Source: Chloranthus sessilifolius
Lineage: Eukaryota; Streptophyta; Magnoliopsida; Chloranthales; Chloranthaceae
Length of the DNA stretch: 64,000 nt
Reading direction: 5' to 3'
NCBI GenBank assembly: GCA_021018995.1
Contig: CM037590.1
Span: 82,492,097-82,556,096 of the forward strand
Every line of letters begins with the position of its first letter. The stretch's first letter is position 1. A program made the position numbers and the translations under genes. This document shows positions 35,037 to 47,330 of the stretch, piece after piece. The notes below the pieces were generated by a model. The model had not been told where the DNA came from. It ran no database searches and worked only from the letters and a program-made list of their open reading frames with translations.

Positions 35037-37849
35037 GTGAAAGATAACATGTTTAATGTGAACAACACCAAGTTAGTTTTGCAAGAGGCCGATATATCAC
35101 TGATTTTAGGATTAAATATGTTGGAAAAATTTGAAGAAAATGAGTCTGAGCAAAGGACTATAAGAGAAGAGGAAACCATTCGATATAAATTCTTTAGAGA
35201 ACAACCGGCTAGAAGATCTCGTATCGAAGAAGTCTTAGATAGTGCCCATCTTTCCGAAGATGAATTTTTGAAATTATCATTGTTGTTTCTTGTATGCTCT
35301 TTTCTACTTCCGGACACATATTAAGAAGTTGATAGTAAATATTTAAAGTTAGTTGATAACTTAGAATGCTTCAACCAATATCCGTGAGGGCTTGAAGTTT
35401 ACAATAATTTAGTTGATTGCATAAAAAAAGCGATTGGGAGAAGAGAATCGGCAAAAGTCTCGGAAAATGGACAATACAACATATACGGTTGCACTATAGC
35501 GTTACAGATATGGGCGTTGGAGCACCTTCCTAGAATCGACACTCCTCGTACACAAATGAAAAATCCATTTCCGAGGCTACTGAAATGGGAAGCTCTAAAA
35601 GTCAGCCGTACTCTAAATTATTACAGAGAAAAAATTCTTACGTCTCCGGTAATTGTTGAACTTGATTATGAGAAATACGAACTACAATATCTATAAGTTC
35701 GACAATTCTTCAGTCATAGGGAGAGAGAAAGGGAAGTGTTAATTGAAAAACCGATAAAAAAAAGGGATTACCCTACCGAAAAAAGGGAATACCCATTGAA
35801 AGAAAAAGAGATAAGTGAAGAATATGATAAAGATAATGATGACGACGATGAGTCTGACAGTGATGGTAATAACAAATACGAATTCGTATTACGTCATCAA
35901 AAAGAACTAAAGGGGGAGCCAACAATTAGAGAACAACCCTCTAGTCATCCTGAGCTCCTAAATGAAGTTAAGGTGCTTAGAAAAGAATGTTCGTCCTTAC
36001 GCAAGGCTGTTAAAGAAATTAAGGGCGATTTCAAACGTGCTTTCACCATGTTAAAAGGGCAGGCATTCACAATCTCGCTTCAGGAAAGGGAGAACAAGAG
36101 TTTAAAAGAAGAGTTAGAGAAATTAAAGAGGAAAAATATGGTAATTAGGAATGAACTTGCAAAGGTTCAATCTCATTTGACAAAGGTATAAAATTAATAT
36201 AAATACTATTATTTTTTAATAATTTTATTGCGGACCGCTAAGTCAGGATAGCGTACCGCTATCCTGAGATAGCGGTCCGCTATACCGAGATAGCAGTCCG
36301 CTATCCTGAGATAGCGGTCCGCTATACCGAGATAGCAGTCCGCTATCCTGAGAGAGGGGTCCTAATTTTTTAACTTTTTTTTCTGACTTTTTTTTTTTTT
36401 TTTTTCTTATATAGGATGAAATTATTTCTACACTATTTGATATCTTTGCTACTCCTAAATCTCCTGCCTGTAATCCACCCTCACCTCATCACCGCTAAAC
36501 CCCTTCTCCTCACACCGCCTCCAATCACTCAAACTTTTGAACCCACTTCTCCTCATCCCGCCTCAATCACTCATTACCACCCCGCCTCTAATTAATCAAA
36601 CTTAAACCCCAAATCAAGGTTGAAGATATAGATAAAGGTTGATCCGCCAAGAACTCACCAATCGTTGAGTCGCAATCGGCGTCTGTTAAACCCTTATTAC
36701 TGAAGATTCCTACTTCTACTAAGGACACGTTATACAAGCTTCGAAATCGAACCAAAAGAAAGTCACCAACGAAAAAAATTACTACAAATAAAAGAAAAAA
36801 AGTGGAAGAACAAGAAGAAGAGGTTCCAGAGTCAATGGAACAGAAATTTATGAGGAGCTTATGGAATCGGCCTGCGGAAGAAGATTTAGTGATCATTAAT
36901 ACTATCTGTGGTCTAGACGTCACCATAGAGCATTTAAAGGTTTTAAAGGGAGGATCGTGGCTCGATAACGAAGTTATCGATCTATATTTGAAAGTTTAAG
37001 ACAGTAGAAATGATAATATGTTCATGGAAATGGCGGAGAAGAGCTGGTTTGCATCGGCCTCTGCATTGGTATCATTTTTATTTTTTATTATTTGATTTCA
37101 TGATTTAATTTATTTATCTGCCTTTTTTTACGTCATTAATAGATGAAAATACGTTGAATACTTTCGCCCAATAATGAGTTATTTTCATATTAAATTTCAG
37201 ACCTTAATTATAGCGGACCATATAAAGTTTGAAAAATTTGTCCGTGATAAAAATTTAGAGCCACTGGAAGAAAAGGGTAGATGGGAGGCCTATTGCGACA
37301 GGTGGCAAATTCGCTACCAGGCGAAGCCGCTTGAGCCACTCTTTCGAAGTACTTCACGCGGTATTAATGCTATCGATTGTGGGACGGTAAGTTATTTTTT
37401 GATAGCGATCACACTTTTAAAGTTTATTTCATTAATACATTACTAATTATATTTACGATTGCACGCAGATATTTTTTTCAATGCATAGCCAGAGACACCA
37501 TCATTGGGCATTAGCTATCGTCTCCGTAACGGACCGCGTTATAAAGCTTCTAGACCTTGCCGACCGAGAGTGTTCGAAGAGGTTTGATACGCACAAAGAT
37601 TCGTTGGTACATCACCTGCCGCGACTTCTTTACACTTTAGGATTGAGTTCTGCTCTCGATCAGCAGTGGCAACTTACTATCATAAATAGTGTTGATCTTC
37701 CCCTCTAAAAGAACGGTTGGGATTGTGGGGTTTTCGTACTGAAATACGTTGAATACTTTTTCGAGCGGCGAAAAGTAGATTTTGAAGAGAGAGACATGCA
37801 GCAATTTCGAGCTGAAATTGGACATTTATTGTCCACGTTTGGGACTTAG
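35037..37849 (+). pseudogene. DUF1985-like/Ulp1 protease gene, right arm
   Basis: Genes of this type (a DUF1985 region plus a SUMO-protease-like C48 domain) are known as captured genes in plant KAONASHI-type MULEs. From the start: 35037-35324; a DUF1985-like part (near 35340-35690, with KLVDNLECFNQYP and ALQIWALEHLPR), interrupted by stops; an acidic run and coiled coil (35736-36191); a probable intron (GT at about 36186, AG at about 36414) filled with GCGGTCCGC palindromes; then Ulp1 exons: GGSWLDNEVIDLYLKV (36945-36995), about 37200-37388, and 37470-37849 with HHHWALAIV, IKLLDLA and NGWDCGVFV. The codon where the active-site Gln is expected is TAA (37706-37708). Nuclear deSUMOylation-like activity is the family role; this copy is inactive as written. 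Confidence 0.8.
36225..36360 (+). promoter_or_regulatory. ATAGCGGTCCGCTAT palindrome array in the intron of the Ulp1-type gene
   Basis: About eight repeats of about 20 bases with the core AGCGGTCCGCT, alternating GAGATAGC and CCGAGATAGC spacers. The left arm's matching intron (33245-33300) keeps only one or two degraded copies. Confidence 0.7.
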
Positions 37850-38343
37850 TTTTTATTTTTTGACTTGTTTATTTTGTTTTGTATATTATGATTCAAATTA
37901 TTGGGATAATAAATGCATTTTTTGTATACTTCGAGGTCCAACAAGAAAACTCATTACAAATTTAATCATCAACTCTCTCTCTCTCTCGCTCTCTTTATTC
38001 TTTTAATTCATAGGTTATTAATCATTAATAAGAAAATTTTTCTGTAACCCTATGGAAAAATGTTTTCCTAGATGCGTTCCTAAGACTATACGAGGAGACA
38101 CAGCCATTGATCCATTTGATTCATTTCTCGTCGAAAACGAATCGCTTTAGGATGTATAAAAGGAAATCCCAGTGGACATTCATCAAAATGGATGACCAAA
38201 CCGAGGAGACACAACCTTAAGATCAAATTAAGTCAGGTTTGAGACTCTGAGTAGGCGTTTACATTATTCAAATTTAACTCTTTAAATCATAATTCATGGT
38301 TAATGAAAAATTTTATTGACAAAAAAGACTAAAAAAAGTGATT

Positions 38344-40890
38344 TTATATTCTAACAAATTTACAAGAGCGGCGGTTATGTCCATATTCATTACAATTTTT
38401 ACACCGTAGTGGTCGAACTTCGCTTTTAGATCGTATCCTCCTTTTCTTTGGGTGACCGGCTTGACGAATGTTGTGCGGAGGTAAAACCTCGATATCTTTT
38501 CTTATAACTATCCATTGGCGTTTATCAACGGTCAGAACAAATTGTTATTTATAAGTTTCCTTAAATAAGGCACTGGTAAATCAATGATCACAAAATTGAG
38601 GAATCTCTTTATCCCTATTTCTGCGCGATAATGCAGCAATCGCATGCGAACATGGTAATCCAAGGATAGCCCAACGTCTGCATGTACACGTTCGTTTCTC
38701 TAGGTCGACACTGTGAGTGTATTGCCCACGTTTAACTTGAAATGTATCACGACCATAGGGAATAACGTTCTTTCGACGGGCCCACCCTGAATTTCGTGTT
38801 ATGTGCTCTTCCGCCATCAGTGTTAACTCGTGTGTCATTTTATTTCTTTCTTCCTGACGCCGAAGGTAGAATTCGGCTACCTTCGTGCGGATGGTTTCTA
38901 ATATTGTCACGATCGATTCTTCTCTAGCTATCTTCAGCACACTGTTAATGCTTTCAGCTATATTTGTTGTCAGCATGTCATAGCGTTTTCTTAGAAAATA
39001 TGCTCGCGCCCATAAATGGTCACCGACTTCTTTAATCCATTTTATACATTCTGTGGGGGCCTGGTCTTGTATTTTTTGTAAAATTCTTTTGAATTTTGCC
39101 TCGGAGAATGCACAGACAGCAATCCAAAATAGCAGTCGAGAGATTGTATCCTGTATGTATAAAAAAGATTCAAAGTTAGGTATCGCTTACAGTAGCTGTG
39201 AAATGCATTAGGAAAAATATTATGCACAGCTTCCATCAATCCCTTCTGCCGGTCTGATATCAATACAAATTGCTCTTCAAATTCTCCGATTACGCGTCTC
39301 CCTAATAGATCAAGGAACCATGTCCAATGATCTTCATTCTCTTTGGGTACAACACCGAATGCTATAGGGAATAAATATCTATTACCGTCTATCCCCGAGC
39401 TATTAACAACACTCCATTGTATCGTCCGCACAAATGTGTTCCATCTACCGCAATTATTCTTCGCAAAGTATTACGATAGCTCCTAATGCAAGTTCCAAAT
39501 GCTACGAAGAGCCTCTGAAAGACATTATCAGGCTCGCGACATAATTCGATCTGTACGTCTAGATCGACTCGCTGTAATTCGACGATATAGGACGGTAACA
39601 TCTTAAATTGCTCCTTCCAGCTACCTCAGATGTCGCTTAAAGCCATTTCTTTCCCTCTCCATGCTTTCCAATAACTTACTGTTATCCCATATTTTTTTTC
39701 AATATAAAAAATTATTGAAGCAGGCTCACAAAGCCTTTAACAATTTATCCTCACGAAGGAAGCTATCCAAGAATTCAGACATCACGATGTCCTCTTCCGA
39801 AAGTCGGCATTCCAGACGTATGTTGCGTAAATGTCTTCACTATTTAACGTGTCCACACCCACCAATTTTGATGCATGTATTTGCCAAGCACACCCTAATT
39901 GAATACACCGCAGAATCCTCAAGATGACTGATTTTTATTGGTTTAATTTGAAAATTATTTGTCATTGCAAACTCTCTAAGGGCTTTTTAAAAGGTTTTTT
40001 TATTTCTGAATGCTTGACCAACAGTTAATGGCCCCCCTTCATATAATTCTTCATCATCCGAATCCATATACTCTCCTTCCGAGTCATTAAGCTGATAGTC
40101 TTCGTCCACCATAGGTTGATCAATTCCCCTATTAGTATGCACACGCGAAGTGGGCGAGGAGGACAGTGATTCAGTATTTTCACGATTACTATCACCGTCG
40201 TCGACTGAAATATTATTACGTGCTTGGGGTTGAGTCCATCGAGGTATGGTTGCTTTTGGCCTCGATTACCGCTCGCCCGGTTATTTGTTCAGAAGGCCAT
40301 TCGTATGGACTAATGCCTCCCAAAAATGTTTCCCACTGATTCCAATCAAATATGTTGTTCACCGCTTCATCGTTATGCTGACATGTATTGTCCATCGGAT
40401 TCATTTGAGGATAATATCCTTGATCTTCATCGTCTTGTCTCATTGGAACGTCTGAAGACGCTATTGGTTCCGTGACATGAGTGATTAATGTATTGTCCAT
40501 CGAATTCATTTGAGGATAATATCCTTGATCTTCATCGTCTTGTCTCATTGGAACGTCTGAAGACACTATTGGTTCCGTGACATGAGTGATTAATGATTTC
40601 TCGATATAAACATTTATCACACCATCACCAATATGATATGCTCTACATAAGTTCGCAAGATCATCAAAGTCCGACAATTCAGCAAACACCAACTCCTTCC
40701 CAATGCGCAATGAAACAGATAGGGAAATTGAATGCTCTTCTGGTTGAGTCCTACTAATATTGTACATTTTCTGCTTAAATTGATCAAACAGTATATTGCC
40801 TTTGATAACAACAATCTTCCGATGTCCACCGTTGTAAGTATCATCTCTAACACGGACCCCATCGAAATGACAAAGAATGGGAACATCCAT
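38344..40890 (-). pseudogene. MURA-like (MULE) transposase, right arm
   Basis: Mirror copy of 28791-31367. Here the start is ATG at 40890 and the N-terminal frame is open for 224 codons (40890-40216: PB1-like domain, two acidic PMRQDDEDQGY repeats). The Mutator DNA-binding part is broken. The catalytic part is split into 39601-39389, 39431-39042 and 38976-38581, with DDE, SWIM and zinc-knuckle residues recognisable but in different frames; VDGTHL reads at the end of the first piece. Thus the N-terminus is better preserved on this arm and the catalytic region on the left arm. Neither arm holds a complete gene. Confidence 0.87.
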
Positions 40891-41019
40891 TTCAATCTAC
40901 AAATATTTAAAAAAAATTAAAATTAAACCTTAAACCCTAAATTGATCAATACAATAGAAAAAATAAATAATGGAAATTAAACACTAAATTGATAATAATA
41001 ATAAAATTAATCAAGGTAG

Positions 41020-41095
41020 CTAGCGTCCCGCTATCCTGATATAACGGTCCGCTACTTCAAGATAGCGGGCCGTTACTTCAAGATAGCGCCCCATT
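41020..41095 (-). promoter_or_regulatory. GCGGTCCGCT-type palindromes upstream of the right transposase
   Basis: Words such as GCGTCCCGCTATCC, ACGGTCCGCTA and GATAGCGGGCCG lie 130-205 bases upstream of the transposase ATG, in mirror position to 28595-28665. Confidence 0.6.
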
Positions 41096-41618
41096 TTTAA
41101 TTTTCTAACTAAATAAACAACTTCTTACTAAAAATTCATTTTTATCAGTTATCCTTTGCGTTGATAGGGTTGATTTGAACAGGTAAAAGCGACGATGTTA
41201 GGGTTGGTCTGAACTTTGAACTACTAATGGGAAACGGGATAGAGAAAATGGGGAGCGGCGAATGAATTCGTATGATCTTATTATATATATAAATAATATA
41301 AATAAATCATGCTGTGCTGACTTGGCAAGTGGGAGGTGACGTGGATTCGGCTAAGCTTGGAGCTGGCCTGTTATGCAAGGAGTGAAATTATAGGGCCGTT
41401 TCTGCAAATAAGTAAAATTATAGGGCCGAAAATGCAAATTTCCCTTGATTTATTGTACATATTTCATGCAATCGACTCCGTTGACTATGATTTTTTATGT
41501 TTTTTTCACAATAGTTATGATTATTGATATGCTCATTTACGTGGCTCCTGCTTATTTGATTGGGTGTCATGTGTCAACAAACTAAAGTAAGGTTCGATAA
41601 GTTGCCTACTACTTATTA

Positions 41619-42695
41619 GAGCATCTCCAACAGAGACGTTATCCCACTCAGTAAAGCCATTTTGGCTATCTAAATGATAAAAAAAGTGCTCCAACAGATA
41701 AACTATCCCACCCTTCAAAATAGATGGTTGTAACAGTAATAGCTAGCTATTATTGTAGCAATAGTTAAACATTAAAAGAATACTTTCTTTTAAGGATAAT
41801 TCTCTTTCTCTCTCCTCTCTCCTCTCTCCTCTCTCCTCTCTTCTCTCTCTTTCTTATCTAGTAGTAAACTAATAAAATAAGAATAAACCGAAACCACACC
41901 GAAACCCGAGGGTCCCAAATCGGACCAAACCGCACCGAAACCTGATACAAATTGAACCGAGCCAAACCCCAATTCGGTTCGGTTTGGGTGGCTTAAAAGA
42001 AAAAAAAAATCCAAAAAAATACCCTAAAAAAATAAAAAAGTAGGTATTTTACCTACACCGAATCGCACTGAAACCTGACACAAACTGAACTGAACCGAAC
42101 CCCAATTCGGTTTGGTTTGAGTGGCTTGAAAGCAAAAAATGCCCCAAAAAACTAAAAAAATACCCTAAAAAAAGAAAAAAAGTAGGTATTTTACTTACAC
42201 CGAACCAAATCGGTTTCGGTTTCAGAAAAAAAAAATTTAAATTGAACCGAAACCCAACACAAAAAAAACCGAATTGAACCCTAATTCTGTTCGGTACCGG
42301 TTTAGGTGGCTTAAAGTCGAAAAAAACCCTGAAAAAAATGAAAAGATACCCTAAAAAAATAAAAAAAGTAGGCATTTTATCTACATCGAACCGAACCAAA
42401 TCGGTTTCGATTTCAGAAAAAATAAAAATTGAACCGAACCAAATGGGTTTCGATTCGGTTTCAGGTGTACCAAACCGAACACTGAAAATTTCGAGTTTGG
42501 TTCAGTTCGGTATACCGAACTTGCATCCCTAAGTATGAGTAATAAAATATAATAAAATAAGAATAAAAACTAATATTTAAAAAAAAAGAATATTTAAGAT
42601 GGAGTGATTTTTATTGTAGAAATAACTAAAATACTAAAACAGTAGTTAAAGTGGTGTTTAACTATTCAAATTTAGCTCTTCTTGCTAAGTTGCTC
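41619..42695. mobile_element. Harbinger/Tourist-like non-autonomous element with TTA target duplication
   Basis: The left end is TTA then GAGCATCTCCAACAG, a word typical of plant Harbinger-type MITE ends. The right end is AAGTTGCTC then TTA. TTA on both sides (41616-41618; 42696-42698) is the expected 3-bp duplication. The inverted ends match only partly, and at about 1.08 kb it is long because it holds an ACCGAACC-rich block (41880-42535). No transposase is seen. Confidence 0.55.
41880..42535. repeat. ACCGAACC-rich tandem block
   Basis: About four imperfect units of 130-170 bp. Each has ACCGAACC/CGGTTCGG words, GTGGCTTAAA, an A-rich run with CCCTAAAAAAA, and GTAGGTATTTTAC. The block ends GAACTTGCATCCCTA, which inverted (TAGGGATGCAAG) resembles a hAT-like terminus, so it may be a separate nested element. 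Confidence 0.6.
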
Positions 42696-42698
42696 TTA

Positions 42699-45600
42699 GG
42701 AGGCTACCTTTACTCAACTTATGCACAAATGGAGTATAGCTTACCAGCACTTTGAAAACTTTGAATCCCTAAAAATATATGCCATGTCGGCTAAAAGGGC
42801 ATCGGACATGCCACAATCGATATAAGTGTCACTCATTTCCCATTTAACCGAATTTATTTATGGGAGAGGGCTGTGAATAATCGGATGGATGGTATAAGTA
42901 TTTTATAGTGTCCTACTAGATTGCAATCTAATTATGGGCAACACGGTTAAGTACAACTGGTTGAACATGATTTTTTCTTGAACCACATCTGCAATCATTG
43001 TATTTGCAACCATTAAATAATGAGAATTTTAATTAATCCAAAATCAAGTTCAATTAGTTGGAACTGACCACTATCCTCTAATTTTACATTTGGTTTGTGA
43101 GCATTTATCAATTTTGATCTTCTACTACTAAATGCCTGACAGTACAGATTATAAGTGTCCTAACGTTTGTAATTGTCTGCTTTTGACTTGTAACGGCCTC
43201 TGGATGTTTGTCTCCTTTACGGATCAATATTTTGGGTTGAATTTTTATTTTAAGCAAGACTAAAATCGAAAATGAAATTTCGGCTGAAACCTGAAATTTT
43301 GACCGAAATTTTATTTTCGGTTTTTTGGAGTCTATACAAATTTGGACTTAGATTTTGGTTTCGTTTCAGGCATGTTCGAAACCGAAATGTTTCGCCCGAC
43401 ATTTTGATCCATGTTCTCCATAATCAAATGAATTTTGTTATGCTTGTTATACGATTTTGTCAACTTGTGGAGACGAATATAAGATCAAAATCAGGTCAAA
43501 CACGTGGATTGCGAGAGGAGAGAAAGTGGTGACTATGTAGATAAGTGTTTTCCTAACTCAGCCGCAAGATTCCATAAGAACTTTGGAACCTAGTGGCACA
43601 GCTCAACCATGAGATCCGTTTGTAGAGTGTATAATTTTTTTTATTTTTTAGAACTACCTTTAAATATATAAATCTTACATTATTAAATACCCTTTGAATT
43701 GATTGACTGGTTGTATTTAACAAAATAGCATCCTCTTTCTTTTAAAATAAAGATAATGGCTCCTCAGGCAACACTTAAACACCAAAAGGTGTTTAAAATT
43801 AGTTTAAACATTCTTCCACCATTAAATTAAAACTTTTGTTTTACACCATTAAAATAGGGTTTATTATTATACCATGTGGTATATATTAGTGATTAATTTA
43901 ACCATGTGGTATATATTAGTGATTAATTTAAATTGTCCAAGTCACAATCTATCATTGTAAAATATATCTATTTTACACCATTAAAATATCAGCCGCCAAA
44001 TCTAAGATCAATAGTTGGGATTTAAGTAGGCAGGTAGGATGGTTCAAATCTCTCAAGAAGTGTGATTTTTCAGGCCCTTATCCTTGAATGCTTGATCTAT
44101 TATTTGGACAGTACAGAATAATGGTTGGTATTATGTGTTTGAGTGTCGGTTAATTAGGCGAGTCGGGCTTAAAATATACACTGCAGACCGGCACTAGGTA
44201 ATGGTTTTTTTATTAAAAAAATAAAAAAATAAAGTAAATTATCAAGATCGTCCATTCTTTTGGGTGAGTATCAGATGTGCCCAAAATTGCTTTGAGGTAG
44301 GATGCTCTTGACCATTGAGCCAAATTCTATATAGTCTATGAAGATGTTTGGGACGGCTGATGAAGTAGTCCACAGATCAAATGGCTGTGAATGTCCCGAT
44401 TGATGCGATTCTAGGGCGGCATCCTGTCAGAGAATCTCTGGAAAGATCGCACGGTCTAGATTTATTACAACGCATGAGGAAATATGGCCTAAAAGTCAAA
44501 TACTTGATCGGATATTGGTGGGAGGTAGGACCACTTGTCTCAAAAAGTGCCCACATGGTTTGGTTCATTTCAACGTCACCATCACTCGTGAGCCCCTATA
44601 TGTTGAATGATCTAATGTTTGCCGTAAACACCAAAGGTTTGGTGTTCGAATCACCATCCCTGTTAGATCAAATACGACCAAGACTATAATAGATCATCCA
44701 GGGCAGAATTCAAGACTCAAAAATTTATTAGCTTCTCAGGTACAAAGTTTTACCGAAAGTTGACTTTCACTAGTTTGCATGGGCCTGATATACGCCGGAA
44801 GTCAGCTAGATAACATTGTGATGCAGGAGACGGCCCATACCCCATAAATTCTTGACCTTTTTGGTGGTAAAGATTTGTTAGTGGGCCAATTGTCTATTCT
44901 AATATGTGCCTCTTTTTATCAGAAGATCCAAACCGTCTACATTGCAGGCAATCCTGTGGATAGGTGGGATTAGGCGCAGGGCCGTACACTGTGGAACGTG
45001 CACCAGTCAATCTCCCTCTCCGGAGCAGGTCAAGATTGAGGTATTAGTAGAGATGTTGAAATCCGTGAAAGTACTCTCTTTCAACACTTTGAGACTAGTG
45101 ACATTAACTAGTGTAGCGTGCAGCGTACCTAATACAAACTCAAAAGGTGATAATAAACTCATGGCTACTACATATGCCATATCTGATCATAAATTTGTAT
45201 GATCACAGGAATTGATTTATATAAAAATATAGATAACTGCCATATCATCTAACCATTGATGGGATCTATCTGGTCATGTTCAACAAGTCACCATTTGATT
45301 TTCAGGCCTCCCACATCAATAGTTTGAGACATCCATTTCATGACATTTCAACAGTAAAGATCCAAGTACTAGTATCAACAATAATACTCCGGATGTGTAT
45401 TATATACTAAGAAAGAAGGGTACTTTCGTTAAATGTATTGTATTGTTATACGAACTTGTAATTTAGACCATCGATGTCTTTTTTGATAATTCGAAGGTTT
45501 ACTGACAGATTCCGATTCAACAGCATTTTTTCTCGGGAATAGAACCGATTGGAGCTATGAAATCTAATGCCATATAGTTATGATCCAACGGTGTATAAGG

Positions 45601-45780
45601 AAAGACAAAAAGTGAGAGGGACATAAAGTTGGTGCATTTAAACTGTCCATCTCATCGAAATAAATAGTATCAGATTCGAGAGGACGATTGACACGTGTGG
45701 GTGTCGACCAAAAAGATGACCACCGATGTCACTGCAACAGTAGCTTTGGATGGAATTTGGTGCACATCTTGTTACACATA
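42699..45780. other. Unassigned intergenic DNA
   Basis: No gene with recognisable domains. 43250-43415 is a GAAATTTTCGG-rich repeat related to 27490-27680. 43871-43930 is a perfect 30-bp tandem pair. ORFs at 44381-44689 and 44906-45202 lack known domains and codon signal I can vouch for. Confidence 0.4.
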
Positions 45781-45788
45781 TGTGGGGA

Positions 45789-46539
45789 TAGGGTTGCAAC
45801 TGAGCCGGGTCTTGGGTCAGCTCTACTCGGCTCTACCTTGTACGAGCCCAATTAGAATTTGGCTCTAGGCCCTTTGAGCCTGAAGCGCTAGCTCGGCTCT
45901 AGTGACTGGCAAAGTTATGTAAGTTTTAGTATTATTTTTTTATCTAATATTATTTCAAACATTAAAACTTTAATAAAATATAATAAATGAAAGCCTTCAT
46001 ATCTTTTAATCCCGTAGTTCTTATGAAATTAATGTATTGATTGGAGAGAAAAGTCTTTAAATTTAATGTGTTAAACATTGATTAAAAGCATACGTGTTGA
46101 TCGTAAGTGTTAAATGGTTGATCAATTACTGTGCTAATAGTTGTGCATTGAGACGAGTGAGAAAGAATTTTAATAGTTGTCGGGAGAGAGAGAGAGAGAG
46201 AGAGAATACTTTAATAGACGGTTATAAGGATTATACATTTATTACATAATTATCCATTATAAAATAACCGATAGTTGAATCTTATTATAAGGTGAAAAAG
46301 TTAAAAAAAAATAAATCAAAATTATATATAACATATTTAATTATATATACAAGTATTATATATTATTAATCAAGTTGAGCCGAGCTTTACAAGCTTAGCT
46401 CTAGTTTGACTTTACTTCAAACGAGCTTAAATAAAAAATCGGCTCTGGCTCTCGAGCCGAACTTAAGAGATTAAAAGTTCTCATTTTTGGGTCAAGCCGA
46501 GCCGAGCTGCCAAGCTAGCTTGGCTCTGTTGCAGCCCTA
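45789..46539. mobile_element. hAT-like MITE with 8-bp target duplication
   Basis: The ends TAGGGTTGCAAC (left) and GTTGCAGCCCTA (right) are inverted repeats with one mismatch, followed inward by GAGCC-rich sequence on both sides. The flanks TGTGGGGA (45781-45788) and TGTGTGGA (46540-46547) match at seven of eight bases, the length made by hAT elements. About 751 bp, with a GA microsatellite near 46186-46205. No coding capacity. Confidence 0.75.
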
Positions 46540-46579
46540 TGTGTGGATGACTTTAATGCACTTGATGGGTAGCCACCCA

Positions 46580-47140
46580 TTGTCGATTAACTCCTTGAAA
46601 TTTGGCAAAATCTCTCACCTATTTGTTTTTACCACCTCAAATTACTTGTCAGAAACTTTAATTCCTGAAATACCCTTAGTTACCAATTTGCACCTGACCA
46701 ATTATCAATTTGTACCCGACCGATTATCGATTTTCATGCAATTACCAATCGGGTTTCAAACATATATCGTTTGGTTATTTTAATTTTACAAATTTCGAAT
46801 GGAAAAAAACTTTTATTGCATGTAGTCTTGACCGATTTCTTGATCGAGCGATCAAATTTCGTCACCGGTAATAGCAAAAATGATTGTAAAAGTAAAATCA
46901 TTTTACTTTATCTTGTTTTATAGATATTTTCGTCACTTTCGCACGGGTGGTAGGTGAAAAGGTTGACGGCGGAAAAGGAAGGGATGTTAGGGTGCAAATC
47001 AGGTGTAAATCAGGTGTAAATTGGTAACCAAAGGCATTCTAGGGATTAAAAAGTTTCTCTCAGGTATAGTTTGAGGTGGTTAAAGCATTTGAGTGATGAA
47101 TCTTGTCAAATTTCAAACTAGATAAGGGATTTTGCTTGTT
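46580..47140. mobile_element. MITE-like inverted repeat, about 560 bp
   Basis: 46590-46705 and about 46995-47125 are inverted copies, sharing GAAATTTG(G/A)CAA, ACCACCTCAAA and TTACCAATTT(G/A)CACCTGA. The outer borders and target duplication are unclear. Confidence 0.6.
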
Positions 47141-47330
47141 CCTAAATTTAGGTTGGGCATCTTACGAAAATCCATTTTATCTATTGCATAGGTGGAGTGT
47201 TAGAATCGTAACATCTTAACATACACGTCGCAAAATTTTATGAAACCTTTGTAGCACAATGGGAGTTGACAATATTTCAATATCAAGGTCTCAAATTTAA
47301 ACATAAGCTTATTTGAAAAAAAAATTACGG

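Larger units (their letters stand above)
28239..41444. mobile_element. Giant inverted repeat made of two MULE copies
   Basis: The left arm (28239 to about 34545) and right arm (about 34970-41444) are reverse complements along their lengths: outer ends, transposase, Ulp1-type gene and inner DUF1985-like ORFs all match in mirror order. A unique loop of about 425 bp lies between. The outer ends (left TGGAAAATTTATATTTTCGG; right, read inward, GGGAAATTTGCATTTTCGG) look like MULE termini. No second terminus is visible at the centre, so each arm lacks its inner end. A convincing 9-bp target duplication was not found. Both arms carry different later lesions. Confidence 0.88.

Noticed and set aside
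28230-41453. 9-bp target duplication around the MULE palindrome
   Set aside because: The flanking bases (AATCTTGGA on the left, TTGATTTAT on the right) do not match well enough to claim one.
41790-42399. Phe-rich minus-strand ORFs, possible membrane proteins
   Set aside because: Low-complexity translations of the ACCGAACC/A-rich tandem block.
44381-45202. Two plus-strand ORFs of about 100 codons as host genes
   Set aside because: No domains, no supporting context, and the surrounding DNA looks like decayed repeats.
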